The translations under genes and the position numbers were made by a program. Source: Candidatus Gastranaerophilales bacterium (GTDB lineage Bacteria; Cyanobacteriota; Vampirovibrionia; Gastranaerophilales; Gastranaerophilaceae). From it: 64,000 bases of DNA. The stretch is taken from positions 37,277 to 101,276 of the forward strand of contig CAAGGG010000053.1 of NCBI GenBank assembly GCA_900769355.1, given 5' to 3'. This document shows positions 26,614-35,268 of this stretch, piece after piece. The notes under the pieces were generated by a model that ran no database searches, had not been told where the DNA came from, and saw only the letters and a program-made list of their open reading frames with translations. Each line of letters starts with the position of its first letter. Position 1 is the first letter of the stretch.

Positions 26614-27798
26614 ATGAGTTTAGACGGAATTTCAGGTTACAATTACAATGGCTATTTATGGGAACTAGATCCAAAGAAAACAACCACAACCAACTCTGCT
26701 TTTAATACGCAAAAGCCAACGATACCACAAGGATATCAAACCACACCTATCGGAAACATGTGGGGGCAACCAACAAGTGGAATATACGCACATAGTCAAT
26801 ATCCAACCTCATTAGGACAAGGATCTGTGTTTACACAATCAACACCACTGTCAGCACCAGCACCAATAACTGCGCCAGTATCAAATCCGGCGCCAAAATC
26901 TGTTCCAACATCAGGTTTACAACCGGTAAGAACTTGGACTCAATATGCGCAAGAACATGGGGTAGCTTACCAAAAACCTGTAAAATCAGGAGCAGTGCTT
27001 GCTGATGAAATTGCAGCTCAAAGAATTGCAGAAAATCAATTAAAACAAACTACAACAGTGGCTGCAACAAGGGAACCTTATGTCGCTCCATCAGCAAAAC
27101 CGGTAAGTATTACAACTATAGATGAAATAACGGCAGAAACTCAACAACCAGTGGAACAAGCTCCTACTGGAGAAACAAAAGCTGAAACTGAAGCAAAACC
27201 AAATCCAAAACAAAAACGAGTAAAAACTCCTGAACAACGTGCTGCACAAATAAAAAGAATTAAAAGCAACCCAAGAGGGGCAGCTAGACTTGCAAAATTA
27301 AAAAATGCAAGCAAGTTAAAAGTCTTGAAAAAAGCTGGCAAATGGGGGGCATTAGCAGCATTGGTAATTGGCGGAGGAACTCTTCTATACAAAGCTTGTA
27401 GCAATGATAAAAAAGATGATACCGTAAAACAAGAACCGGAAACTCCAAACCCAAGTGTTCCAGCAAAAGACGAACAAACTAAACCTGTAGAGACAACTAC
27501 TCCGGCAGAACCTGTCGAGTCTGACGAAATAGGTATTGGCGAATTTAAAGACGGCAAATACAAAGTTAAAAAAGGAGATAATTTCTGGCAAATTGCAGAG
27601 AAAAACCTGATTGAAGAATACAAAAAAGCACAAAAAGCTAAAAATGAAGCTATCGACGAAAATTACAAACCAACAGATGCTGAAATTCTAAAGGAAACAG
27701 AAAGATTGGTTGGAACCAATGGTTACGAATTTGATGAAAAACATTGGAACACAACAAAGCCAATCTATGAAGGCGATATCTTAAACATCGCAGCGTAA
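26614..27798 (+). CDS. LysM-domain envelope protein
   Basis: A 394-aa protein. The first ~200 residues are Pro/Thr/Gln/Ser-rich and disordered. They contain a ~45-residue block ('GLQPVRTWTQYAQEHG', 'KSGAVLADEIAAQRIAEN') that recurs in the next gene. A basic stretch (about 205-240) precedes one transmembrane helix (about 245-265, 'WGALAALVIGGGTLLYKAC'). An acidic linker follows, then a C-terminal LysM domain starting 'GKYKVKKGDNFWQIAEKNL' (about 308-326) and ending 'PIYEGDILNIAA'. The positive side before the helix predicts a type II topology with LysM in the periplasm binding peptidoglycan. The LysM is stretched by a ~30-residue insertion. It probably forms an operon with the following paralogue, 42 bp away. 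Confidence 0.75.
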   Translation: MSLDGISGYNYNGYLWELDPKKTTTTNSAFNTQKPTIPQGYQTTPIGNMWGQPTSGIYAHSQYPTSLGQGSVFTQSTPLSAPAPITAPVSNPAPKSVPTSGLQPVRTWTQYAQEHGVAYQKPVKSGAVLADEIAAQRIAENQLKQTTTVAATREPYVAPSAKPVSITTIDEITAETQQPVEQAPTGETKAETEAKPNPKQKRVKTPEQRAAQIKRIKSNPRGAARLAKLKNASKLKVLKKAGKWGALAALVIGGGTLLYKACSNDKKDDTVKQEPETPNPSVPAKDEQTKPVETTTPAEPVESDEIGIGEFKDGKYKVKKGDNFWQIAEKNLIEEYKKAQKAKNEAIDENYKPTDAEILKETERLVGTNGYEFDEKHWNTTKPIYEGDILNIAA

Positions 27799-27840
27799 AA
27801 AATATAAAGGAATAAAAGGAAAGGTTAAAAAGGTAAAATT

Positions 27841-28890
27841 ATGGGAATTGAAGGGAATTATTCTCTACGAGAATCAGGTTTGTGGGTTCCAAAATATGAA
27901 AATAACCCACCAAAAACATATCAAAACTGGTCTGAAACATATGCTAATCAAAGTTCACAACAGGCCACCGTTCAAACAGTAACATACAAACAATTGCCAA
28001 ATGGGAAATATGAAGTAACATTACCAAACGGACAAACAAAAATTTTAAACGACACAAAACTTCTTGAAAATTACACAAAAAAACATGGTTTTACTCTTCA
28101 AAACACAACAAACTTGCAACCACTTGCACAAGATACTGTTCAAATCACAAATAACAAAGCAGGATTGCAACCAGTACGAACTTATACTAAACACGCACAA
28201 GAACACGGCACAACTTATCACAAGCCACCAAAATCTGGAGTTGTGAAAGCTGATGAAATTGCAGCACAAAGAATTGCAGAAAATGCTCAAAAACAAACAG
28301 TTCAACATACAAGACAACGATATGCAGCTGGAGTTACAGACACTTATATAGGAGGCACATTAGAAGATCTGAGAAATGTTGAACCACTTGGGAACAGAGC
28401 TCCTGAATTATCCCAACCGGTTCCGAAACCAGCTCCACAACCGACACCTAAGTCAACGACAAAAATCCCTCAAGGGACTACAGTAACTCCGCACCCTCAT
28501 ATTCCAAACGGGTACACTCCAAACACAACAACCGGAAATATTGGTTGGACAACGACAACTACAGCCACTGTTCCTTATAGTGTTTCTACAAAAATTGAAG
28601 GGCATAATATCACTGGTCAACCAAGAACTCTTACTGAATCTGCAAAAGAAACAGCTCAAAAAGCAGGAGAAGTTATCCGAGAAAAAGCCGGACAAGTAGC
28701 AGAAAAAGCCGAACAAGTGGCAGAAAAAGCTAAAGAACAAGTTGGAAAACTTGGAGAATCTGCAGAAGGCTGGTGGAAATCTCTTAAAACATCTGTAGAG
28801 AAAAATCCAACCAAATGGGGACTTGGTGCCGCCGCTGTGGCACTAGGTTTATGGGTTATCTCTTCTAGTGACAAAAAACAAAATGTTTAA
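27841..28890 (+). CDS. Tail-anchored protein sharing a 45-aa block with the LysM protein
   Basis: A 349-aa protein, largely disordered (Thr/Pro/Gln-rich), with 'GLQPVRTYTKHAQEHG' and 'KSGVVKADEIAAQRIAEN' at about residues 104-147, nearly the same as a block in the upstream LysM protein. Residues about 265-315 form 11-residue amphipathic repeats ('AQKAGEVIREKAGQVAEKAE', 'QVAEKAKEQVGKLGESAEG') of LEA/apolipoprotein type, followed by a C-terminal helix 'WGLGAAAVALGLWVISS'. It looks like a C-tail-anchored membrane protein. It has AAAGG upstream and is followed by a bidirectional terminator shared with gyrA. Function unknown; a partnership with the LysM protein is likely from the shared block and operon. 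Confidence 0.65.
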   Translation: MGIEGNYSLRESGLWVPKYENNPPKTYQNWSETYANQSSQQATVQTVTYKQLPNGKYEVTLPNGQTKILNDTKLLENYTKKHGFTLQNTTNLQPLAQDTVQITNNKAGLQPVRTYTKHAQEHGTTYHKPPKSGVVKADEIAAQRIAENAQKQTVQHTRQRYAAGVTDTYIGGTLEDLRNVEPLGNRAPELSQPVPKPAPQPTPKSTTKIPQGTTVTPHPHIPNGYTPNTTTGNIGWTTTTTATVPYSVSTKIEGHNITGQPRTLTESAKETAQKAGEVIREKAGQVAEKAEQVAEKAKEQVGKLGESAEGWWKSLKTSVEKNPTKWGLGAAAVALGLWVISSSDKKQNV

Positions 28891-28900
28891 ACCGGAATAT

Positions 28901-28937
28901 AAAAAAGTTCCTCGTGATAATCACAAGGAACTTTTAA
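28901..28937. terminator. Bidirectional terminator between the envelope operon and gyrA
   Basis: AAAAGTTCCTCGTGA pairs with TCACAAGGAACTTTT (one internal mismatch) with A/T tails on both sides, between convergent genes. Confidence 0.85.
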
Positions 28938-28976
28938 TTATATTGAACAGGTGCGAAAAATCGTACCTTGCTGCTA

Positions 28977-31541
28977 TTATTCAGCCTTGTTACCGTCGTC
29001 TAACAAACTTGTTTGGGCAACGCTAGACTCAGCCTCTGCTGCGTCCATTGCAGCTACGTCCTTTTTAACTGTTTCATCTTCATCAGGATTTAAGATTTTG
29101 TTTACTGATACAACAGTGTCATTGTCTGTCAAGTTTTGAGCTCTTACACCTGTTGCAGGGCGTCCTTGACGAGAAATTGAACCAGCATTCAATCTTGTTA
29201 CAACACCATTTGCAGTAACCATCATAATATCATCTGATTCTTTTACGATAGTCAATGCAACAAGTTTTGATGCAGTTGATTTAAACTTAGTTGCAATCAA
29301 ACCTATTCCACCTCTGTTTTGGCTTCTGAATTCTGACAATTTTGTACGTTTGCCAAAGCCGTCAGATGTTACAACCAACAAGTCAGCGTCATAATCTCTC
29401 GGAACAATGTCACAACCAACGAGTTCATCACCGGATCTCAACTTCATCGAAGTTACACCTCTTGCACTTCTGCCCAAAGGTCTTAAATCTTCTATCGGGA
29501 ATCTGATTGCCATACCACAAGATGTTCCGATAATAATTTCATCTCTTGCTGAAGCAAGTTTTACCCAATTAAGTTCATCGCCTTCTTCCAAACCGATTGC
29601 GATAATACCGTTTCTTCTGATATTTGAGAAGTTGTCTAATTCAATACGTTTAATATATCCCTTTTTAGTCAACATAATCAAGTTCAAATCGTGTGAGAAG
29701 TTGCTTACAGGAACAACTGCCGTAATTCTTTCATCTTGGTCGATTGGAAGAACATTTACAATTGGCAAGCCCTTTGACTGACGTCCGCCTTCAGGGAAGT
29801 CGTAAACACTCAAGCTGTAAACAGTTCCCTTCGATGAGAAGAACAACACTTTATCGTGCATCATTGCAGTAAAGAAGTGTTGAATATCATCATCTTCCTT
29901 AGTTTTAATTCCTGATTTTCCACGAGTTGCACGATTTTGACGTTCAAACGTATCAAGAGAAATACGTTTCAAATATCCTTGGTGAGTAATAAATACTGCC
30001 ATTGGAGTATTTGGAGTCAAGTCCTCAATTGTAACTTCACCTTGTTCAGGCAAAATTTGAGTTTTTCTGTCGTCACCGTATTTTTCTTTGTCTTCAAGTA
30101 ATTCTTTTTTGATGATGTTAAGGATTTTTTGACGGCTTGCAAGAATTTCTTCGTATTCAGCGATTTTCTTCAAAAGTTCGTCGTATTCAGCTTTAACCTT
30201 GTCTTGTTCCAATCCTGTCAATCTTCTCAATTGCATTTCCAAAATCGCATTTGATTGGTCAACGTCAAGCCCAAATCTGCTCATCAAACCTGTTCTTGCA
30301 TCATCTGTTGTCTTAGATTTTTTGATAAGCTCAATAACTTCATCAATTGAACCCAACGCAATAATCAAGCCTGCCAAAATATGAGCCCTAATTTTTGCCT
30401 TTTTCAAGAAGAAAATTGTACGTCTTGTAACAATTTCAACCCTATGTTCAACAAATTCTGAAAGAACTTCAAACAAGTTCATCAATCTAGGTTGTTTACC
30501 GCAAAGCGCAAGCATGTTTACACCAAAAGTGGTTGCCAATTGAGTAAACTTGAACAAATTATTTTTAACAACATCAGGTTTCGCATCACGTTTAAGTTCG
30601 ATTACGATACGCATACCTTCTCTGTCGGATTCATCACGAATGTCAGAAATACCGGTAATTCTTTGATCCTTAACTAATTCGGCAATTTTTTCAATCAACG
30701 CAGCCTTGTTTACCTGATAAGGAATTTCGGTTACAACGATTGCCGTACGAGTTTGACGACCGTTCCCGCCAGCAATTTCTTCAAAACTTGCAACAGCTTG
30801 CATTTTGATTGAACCACGACCTGTTTCATAAGCCTGTTTAATGTCATTCAAACCGATAATTGTAGCGGCAGTCGGGAAGTCAGGACCTTTTACATATTCC
30901 ATCAGCTCCGGAATAGAAATATTCGGATTGTCAATCAAAGCAATTGTACCATCAACAATTTCACAGAGGTTATGAGGCGGAATATTTGTAGCCATACCAA
31001 CAGCAATACCAGAACAGCCGTTCAAAAGCAACATAGGAAGTCTTACAGGCAAAACCGAAGGTTCTTGTAATGAACCGTCAAAGTTCGGTTCAAATTCAAC
31101 TGTTTCACAATCAATATCTGCAAGCATAGATTGAGTAATCTTATGCATTCTTGCCTCAGTATACCTCATTGCAGCTGCGCCATCGCCATCAACAGAACCG
31201 AAGTTTCCGTGACCGTCAACTGTCAAATACCTTGTAGAGAAATCTTGTGCCATACGAACCAAAGCTTCATAAACCGCTGTATCACCGTGTGGGTGATATT
31301 TACCAAGAACTTCACCAACAATACGGGCACATTTCTTAAACGGCTTGTCAGGAGTCATGCCAAGTTCGTTCATAGCATACAAAATACGTCTGTGTACTGG
31401 TTTCAAGCCATCTCTAACATCAGGCAGTGCACGTCCGACAATTACACTCATCGCATAGTCGATATATGAACGTTTCATCTCTTCTCTGATATTAACAGGA
31501 ACGATTTTCCCATCTGCAAACATATTTTGTTGATTGCTCAT
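28977..31541 (-). CDS. gyrA: DNA gyrase subunit A
   Basis: Breakage-reunion subunit of gyrase, introducing negative supercoils. At 854 aa from the chosen start it has '[24 protein letters not shown]', the quinolone-resistance region '[18 protein letters not shown]', the active-site tyrosine in '[10 protein letters not shown]' (about residue 120) and a C-terminal beta-pinwheel with the GyrA box 'QNRGGIG', a variant of QRRGGKG. The box favours GyrA over ParC. The C-terminus is acidic ('[10 protein letters not shown]'). I start at ATG 31541 because AAAGGG lies 6 nt upstream; the ATG at 31562 has no ribosome binding site. The gene is monocistronic, converging with the envelope operon. Confidence 0.96.
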   Translation of the reverse strand: MSNQQNMFADGKIVPVNIREEMKRSYIDYAMSVIVGRALPDVRDGLKPVHRRILYAMNELGMTPDKPFKKCARIVGEVLGKYHPHGDTAVYEALVRMAQDFSTRYLTVDGHGNFGSVDGDGAAAMRYTEARMHKITQSMLADIDCETVEFEPNFDGSLQEPSVLPVRLPMLLLNGCSGIAVGMATNIPPHNLCEIVDGTIALIDNPNISIPELMEYVKGPDFPTAATIIGLNDIKQAYETGRGSIKMQAVASFEEIAGGNGRQTRTAIVVTEIPYQVNKAALIEKIAELVKDQRITGISDIRDESDREGMRIVIELKRDAKPDVVKNNLFKFTQLATTFGVNMLALCGKQPRLMNLFEVLSEFVEHRVEIVTRRTIFFLKKAKIRAHILAGLIIALGSIDEVIELIKKSKTTDDARTGLMSRFGLDVDQSNAILEMQLRRLTGLEQDKVKAEYDELLKKIAEYEEILASRQKILNIIKKELLEDKEKYGDDRKTQILPEQGEVTIEDLTPNTPMAVFITHQGYLKRISLDTFERQNRATRGKSGIKTKEDDDIQHFFTAMMHDKVLFFSSKGTVYSLSVYDFPEGGRQSKGLPIVNVLPIDQDERITAVVPVSNFSHDLNLIMLTKKGYIKRIELDNFSNIRRNGIIAIGLEEGDELNWVKLASARDEIIIGTSCGMAIRFPIEDLRPLGRSARGVTSMKLRSGDELVGCDIVPRDYDADLLVVTSDGFGKRTKLSEFRSQNRGGIGLIATKFKSTASKLVALTIVKESDDIMMVTANGVVTRLNAGSISRQGRPATGVRAQNLTDNDTVVSVNKILNPDEDETVKKDVAAMDAAEAESSVAQTSLLDDGNKAE

Positions 31542-31709
31542 TTCAATCCCTTTCTCTTCCAAGTCTAAGCTGTTGCTAATATTGTATCACAAACACATTT
31601 TTTATGGAAATTTTAAAATAATCTTTACAAACTGGGATTGAGAAATAGTGAGTTGTAGCACTCCGTATTGAAATGCGAAAACAAATATGGCGTGTTATCC
31701 CCGCCAATA

Positions 31710-32492
31710 CTAGTAATTAATTTTAAAATTATGTTCTAAAACTGCTGCTGCGCAAGTTTGACCATCACCTGTTTTACAAGTGTCTGTTCCAGAACGTAAA
31801 TAATAAACATTGTTAAAACCTTTATTAAACGCAGCTTCCATATAGTAAGCAAAATCTGTTCCGTACCTAGGATAAAGTTTTCCATCTTGTCCAACGACAA
31901 ACACAAATACATCTTCGCCAAACGTATTCGGACCTTTTTCGCCATTTACATCAACAGTCAATTCCGCAATAACTTGTTTGAGATGTCCACTATTTTCTTT
32001 ATTTGGATAATCATACATAAAAAAGCCACTTCTAACAAGAGCACCGTTGCTTAATCGGTATACATTTTGGCGCAAACCTATACATTGCTTACGACCTTTC
32101 AAATACCAAGTTGAACCTTTTCCGACCCATTTTTCACAAGTTGCACCTGAATATTTTGTACTACCGGCAGGCCAACCCTCTTTTACCTGTTGAGCGTATG
32201 GCACAGCAACAGTAACTTTAAAATATTTTTCTATTAATTTTATTTCATCTTCTTCTGAAAGATTTTCATCTTCTAACATACTAGCATAAGAAGATGTCCT
32301 AAAATCTGTAGTTTCGTCATCTGCCAACATTTTGGCATATCCTTGACTTAACAAAGAATAAGAAACTTTTAACTGTTCTGATAAAGATTTTGCCTTATAA
32401 TCATTAATCAAAACCGGCAATGTCATTGCCGCAACAACCCCAATAATCCCCAAAGTAATCAATACTTCAGCTAAAGTAAATCCTAAGCGCAT
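31710..32492 (-). CDS. Type IV pilin/pseudopilin-like protein; start region crosses a poly-G tract
   Basis: The body is a type II secretion/type IV pilus prepilin: cleavage motif 'G^FTLAEVLITLGIIGVVAAM' with the conserved +5 Glu, one N-terminal helix, then a soluble ~230-residue domain with Cys pairs ('CEKWVG', 'CIGLRQ', 'DTCKTGDGQTC'). The open frame begins at ATG 32492, with a leader of only four residues and no Shine-Dalgarno other than a G10 run. A better start, ATG 32533, has AGAGGA 7 nt upstream and reads 'MKNFELKVVVGGG', but with ten G residues it is one base out of frame and stops at TAG (32485-32483). Eleven or eight G residues would fuse it to the pilin frame. The gene may be phase-variable, or the tract miscounted. 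Confidence 0.8.
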   Translation of the reverse strand: MRLGFTLAEVLITLGIIGVVAAMTLPVLINDYKAKSLSEQLKVSYSLLSQGYAKMLADDETTDFRTSSYASMLEDENLSEEDEIKLIEKYFKVTVAVPYAQQVKEGWPAGSTKYSGATCEKWVGKGSTWYLKGRKQCIGLRQNVYRLSNGALVRSGFFMYDYPNKENSGHLKQVIAELTVDVNGEKGPNTFGEDVFVFVVGQDGKLYPRYGTDFAYYMEAAFNKGFNNVYYLRSGTDTCKTGDGQTCAAAVLEHNFKINY

Positions 32493-32493
32493 G

Positions 32494-32503
32494 CCCCCCC
32501 CCC
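32494..32503 (-). repeat. G10 homopolymer (C10 on plus strand) in the pseudopilin leader
   Basis: Ten consecutive G residues on the coding strand, immediately before 'CATGCGCTTAGGA'. Runs of this length are very unlikely by chance in AT-rich DNA. It lies between a ribosome binding site with ATG (32533) and the pseudopilin body, so length changes by one base switch the frame. Two other runs of eleven are at 8789-8799 and 26393-26403, both between genes. Confidence 0.9.
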
Positions 32504-32646
32504 GACAACAACTTTTAATTCGAAATTTTTCATAAAAACTTCCTCTCTTTCCTTTTCCAGTATAACACCATTTTCGATAGTCGTCTATCCTGTTTTTCGT
32601 GTAAATTTACAATTTGCAAAATATTTTTTCATGATAAACTACACTT

Positions 32647-33540
32647 ATGAAAACAGACGAAATTGCATCAAAGTTTTTAGGCAAAAAAGTTGCAGGAAGC
32701 GAAAATTACGATCCTTCACTTTTGGTAGCTATTCCGCGAGAAGAAAACAGAAAACAATATAACTTGAATTCCAAAGACCTACCATTCAACGGTTGGGATA
32801 TTTGGCACGCTTACGAATTTTCTGCAATGAGTTCAAACGGGGTTCCTGTCACAAGACTTTTGAAGTTGAAATACTCTCCAAATAGCAAATTTTTGGTTGA
32901 GTCAAAATCTTTAAAACTATACCTGAATTCTTTTAATATGAGTCGATTTGGCTCCTCTATCAAAGAGTGCCTTGAAATCTGCAAAAACAAGATTGAATAT
33001 GATTTGTCTGAACAGCTTCAAACCAAAGTTGAAGTCAACTTTATAGACAATAATGCTCCCAAAATCAATATTTTCGAGAACTTTCAAAACATTATGCAGT
33101 TTGTCGATGAAAAAGAGCTAAAAATCGACAAGTTTAAAGAAGCACCAAAAGTTTTGACAGTAGAACAAACAAATGAAGCGAAAGAATATTTTTTAACTTT
33201 CGATTCGCTTCGTTCAAATTGTAGAGTCACTCACCAACCGGATTTTGGCGATTTGTATTTGTATTACAAATCGAAAAAACACATAGAAGAAGGAAATCTT
33301 GTAAAATACCTGACATCATTCCGTTCAGAATATCATTTTCATGAAGAGTGTTGTGAAATGATTTTCAAAAGGCTCTATGACATACTAGACGAAGGCGACG
33401 AACTTTTTGTTTGTGCATTATACACCAGACGTGGCGGAATAGATATTTGTCCTTCTCGTTGGAGCAAAAATTGCAGTCCAAAATGGGTTGCAGTGCTAAA
33501 TGATGTTACAAAATTTGCACGAGGGACAATCAAGCAATAA
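32647..33540 (+). CDS. queF: NADPH-dependent 7-cyano-7-deazaguanine reductase QueF
   Basis: Reduces preQ0 to preQ1 in queuosine biosynthesis. At 297 aa it is the long tandem T-fold form like E. coli QueF. Visible are 'GWDIWHAYEFSAMSSNGVP' (about 49-67), the substrate motif 'ESKSLKLYLNSFN' (85-97), the catalytic cysteine C192 in 'SNCRVTHQPDFGD' with D199, 'YLTSFRSEYHFHEEC' (221-235) and 'YTRRGGIDICPSR'. The ATG has no Shine-Dalgarno; a GATAAA -10-like box ends 8 nt before it, so the mRNA may be leaderless. No preQ1 riboswitch is seen. The stop overlaps the yraN start (TAATG). queC, queD and queE are not in the window. Confidence 0.95.
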   Translation: MKTDEIASKFLGKKVAGSENYDPSLLVAIPREENRKQYNLNSKDLPFNGWDIWHAYEFSAMSSNGVPVTRLLKLKYSPNSKFLVESKSLKLYLNSFNMSRFGSSIKECLEICKNKIEYDLSEQLQTKVEVNFIDNNAPKINIFENFQNIMQFVDEKELKIDKFKEAPKVLTVEQTNEAKEYFLTFDSLRSNCRVTHQPDFGDLYLYYKSKKHIEEGNLVKYLTSFRSEYHFHEECCEMIFKRLYDILDEGDELFVCALYTRRGGIDICPSRWSKNCSPKWVAVLNDVTKFARGTIKQ

Positions 33541-33887
33541 TGGATAACAAAAAACGTGGAAATGCTGGCGAAGACTTAGCTTGTCGTTTCTTAGAAAGAA
33601 ATGGTTATAAGATTTTAGAGCGGAACAAACACTATTCCAGATTTTGCGAAATTGATATTATCGCACAATATAAAAAAACAGTTGTTTTTGTTGAGGTAAA
33701 AACACGTTCCACAGCAGCTTTTGGCACTCCGACAGAAGCTATTACAAAAACGAAATTTGAACATATAAAGCAAGGAGTTCAATATTATTTGGCGGAACAC
33801 AAAGTCAAAGATTTTCGAATTGACGTAATAGGAATTACCCTAAAACCCGAGATTAAAATTGAACATTTGAAAAATGTTTATTTGTAG
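33540..33887 (+). CDS. yraN: UPF0102 (YraN) endonuclease-fold protein
   Basis: A 115-aa protein of the UPF0102/YraN family, a restriction-endonuclease-like fold of uncertain cellular role. Signature residues are 'GNAGEDLACRFLERNGYKILERN' (start), 'EIDIIAQYKKTVVFVEVKTRS' (D and ExK of the PD-(D/E)xK site, about 38-58) and 'AITKTKFEHIKQGVQYYL'. Its ATG overlaps the queF stop, so it is coupled to queF. No metal-site residue appears to be missing. Confidence 0.92.
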   Translation: MDNKKRGNAGEDLACRFLERNGYKILERNKHYSRFCEIDIIAQYKKTVVFVEVKTRSTAAFGTPTEAITKTKFEHIKQGVQYYLAEHKVKDFRIDVIGITLKPEIKIEHLKNVYL

Positions 33888-34174
33888 GGATTTACAAAAT
33901 ATAAAAAACACCTCTCCGAGGGAAGAGGTCGCAGTTGTTTACGAGCGAATAGCGAGGATTACAAATGCGGGAGAGGGGTGTGTAGTCACCTAAAAATAAC
34001 CTTCATTACTACTTCAAATATCGAGGGAACTATTACAATTTGACATTAACCCCTCTCTTGTATTCGTAATTCGCTCCGCTCAAACGACTACTTTCTCTCC
34101 CTTGGAGAGAAGATAACGTAATGACTCATGTCATACCCAATTAGCGAATATTTTGTTTATTGTATAATTAACTT
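33888..34174. repeat. Inverted pair of a ~75-bp repeat between yraN and chrA
   Basis: A copy at about 33907-33984 ('CACCTCTCCGAGGGAAGAGG', 'GAGCGAATAGCGAGGATTAC', 'GGGAGAGGGGTG') is matched in reverse complement at about 34045-34118 ('AACCCCTCTCTTGTATTCG', 'AATTCGCTCCGCTC', 'CTCTCCCTTGGAGAG'). A third, partial copy lies near 63700-63752. The stretch ends with the TATAAT of the chrA promoter. Confidence 0.65.
34163..34168 (+). promoter_or_regulatory. -10 box of the chrA pair (leaderless)
   Basis: TATAAT ends 6 nt before the ATG at 34175; no Shine-Dalgarno exists in between. No good -35 is visible. Confidence 0.55.
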
Positions 34175-34732
34175 ATGGAAAAATCTTTGTACCAGATTTT
34201 TAAAACGTTTTTTAAAGTTGGCACTTTGCTACTTGGCGGTGGCTATGTAATTTTGCCACTTTTGCAATCTGAGCTTGTTGATAAAAAACATTGGATTGAC
34301 GACGACACGTTGTGCGAATATTACGCTCTTAGCCAAAGTGTTCCGGGAATTATCGCCGCAAATACTGCAATGTTCACAGGTTACAAACTCAGAGGTACAG
34401 CAGGTGCTTTCACAGCAACAATAGGTCTTGTAATGCCTGCATTTGTTTCAATAATCATAATTGCAAGGATTTTGGAACAAGTTGTAAAAATGCAATTTGT
34501 CCAAAGCATCTTTTGGGGTGTCGGAATTGCTGTTATGATTTTGATTTATCTTGCAGTAAAAGAAATGTGGCGGAAAAGCGTCGTAGACAAGTTTTCGTGC
34601 GGAATATTTTTTCTAACATTCATCTTGTCAGGTGTTTTTAAAGCTCCACCTGCAGGGCTTATAATTCTTGCAATTTTTATCGGTTTGTGGCTACAAGTAC
34701 AGAAAAATATTGAATATGGAGGCAAAAAATAA
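34175..34732 (+). CDS. Chromate transporter, first half-size subunit (ChrA N-like)
   Basis: A 185-aa membrane protein with about five helices and the CHR-family motifs 'FKVGTLLLGGGYVILPLLQSELV' (about 13-35), 'LCEYYALSQSVPGIIAANTAMFTGYKLRGT' (about 46-75) and 'GAFTATIGLVMPAF'. Half-size CHR proteins are encoded as pairs that insert in opposite orientations and act together; the partner starts within this stop codon (TAATG). The physiological substrate is often not chromate, so 'chromate transporter' is a family name only. The promoter seems leaderless. Confidence 0.88.
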   Translation: MEKSLYQIFKTFFKVGTLLLGGGYVILPLLQSELVDKKHWIDDDTLCEYYALSQSVPGIIAANTAMFTGYKLRGTAGAFTATIGLVMPAFVSIIIIARILEQVVKMQFVQSIFWGVGIAVMILIYLAVKEMWRKSVVDKFSCGIFFLTFILSGVFKAPPAGLIILAIFIGLWLQVQKNIEYGGKK

Positions 34733-35268
34733 TGCTGATATATTTAAAGTTATTTTTAGAATTTTTCCATATTGGTTTATTTTCTTATGGTGGTGGCTAT
34801 GCGACCTTACCGTTTTTATACCACATAGCAGACGTTCAAAAATGGTACACAACAAAACAATTAGCCGACATGATTGCCGTATCATCAATCACCCCTGGGC
34901 CAATCGGGGTAAACGTCGCAACTTTTGCAGGATTTACAACCGGTGGAATTGCGGGGGCGTTTGTTGCAACAACTGCCGTAATGCTTCCCTCTTTAATTCT
35001 GATAATCATAATTTCCAAGCTTTTGGACAAATTTAGAGAAAACAAATACGTCCAATCTGTGATTTACACTCTAAAACCTGCCGGTTGCGGACTTTTGGCG
35101 GCAGTTGGCGTTGATATGTTTATTAATAATATTAATTTGTGGGGAATGTTTTTATTAATCGGGCTTTTCATCGCAAGTATCAGAGAAAAACGAGATCCTC
35201 TGTTTTATATTTCAATATCAGCACTTGTCGGGCTTGTTGCTGGATTTTTTAATTTGACTGGGAATTAG
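34732..35268 (+). CDS. Chromate transporter, second half-size subunit (ChrA C-like)
   Basis: A 178-aa membrane protein of the same CHR family: 'FFHIGLFSYGGGYATLPFLYHI' (about 11-32), 'LADMIAVSSITPGPIGVNVATFAGF' (about 43-67) and 'GAFVATTAVMLPSLILIIII'. It overlaps the first half by one base (TAATG), so both are made together. Its 3' end overlaps the 3' end of the convergent comM-like gene by 20 bp, and no terminator separates them. Confidence 0.88.
   Translation: MLIYLKLFLEFFHIGLFSYGGGYATLPFLYHIADVQKWYTTKQLADMIAVSSITPGPIGVNVATFAGFTTGGIAGAFVATTAVMLPSLILIIIISKLLDKFRENKYVQSVIYTLKPAGCGLLAAVGVDMFINNINLWGMFLLIGLFIASIREKRDPLFYISISALVGLVAGFFNLTGN

Noticed and set aside
27141..27623. 160-codon minus-strand frame opposite the LysM gene
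   Set aside because: It is the antisense of a Pro/Thr/Lys-rich coding region, has Cys/Ser/Phe-rich composition typical of shadows, and no ribosome binding site.
32560..32646. preQ1 riboswitch before queF
   Set aside because: No compact stem-loop with A-rich tail and no Shine-Dalgarno to sequester; a -10-like box ends 8 nt before the ATG, leaving no room.
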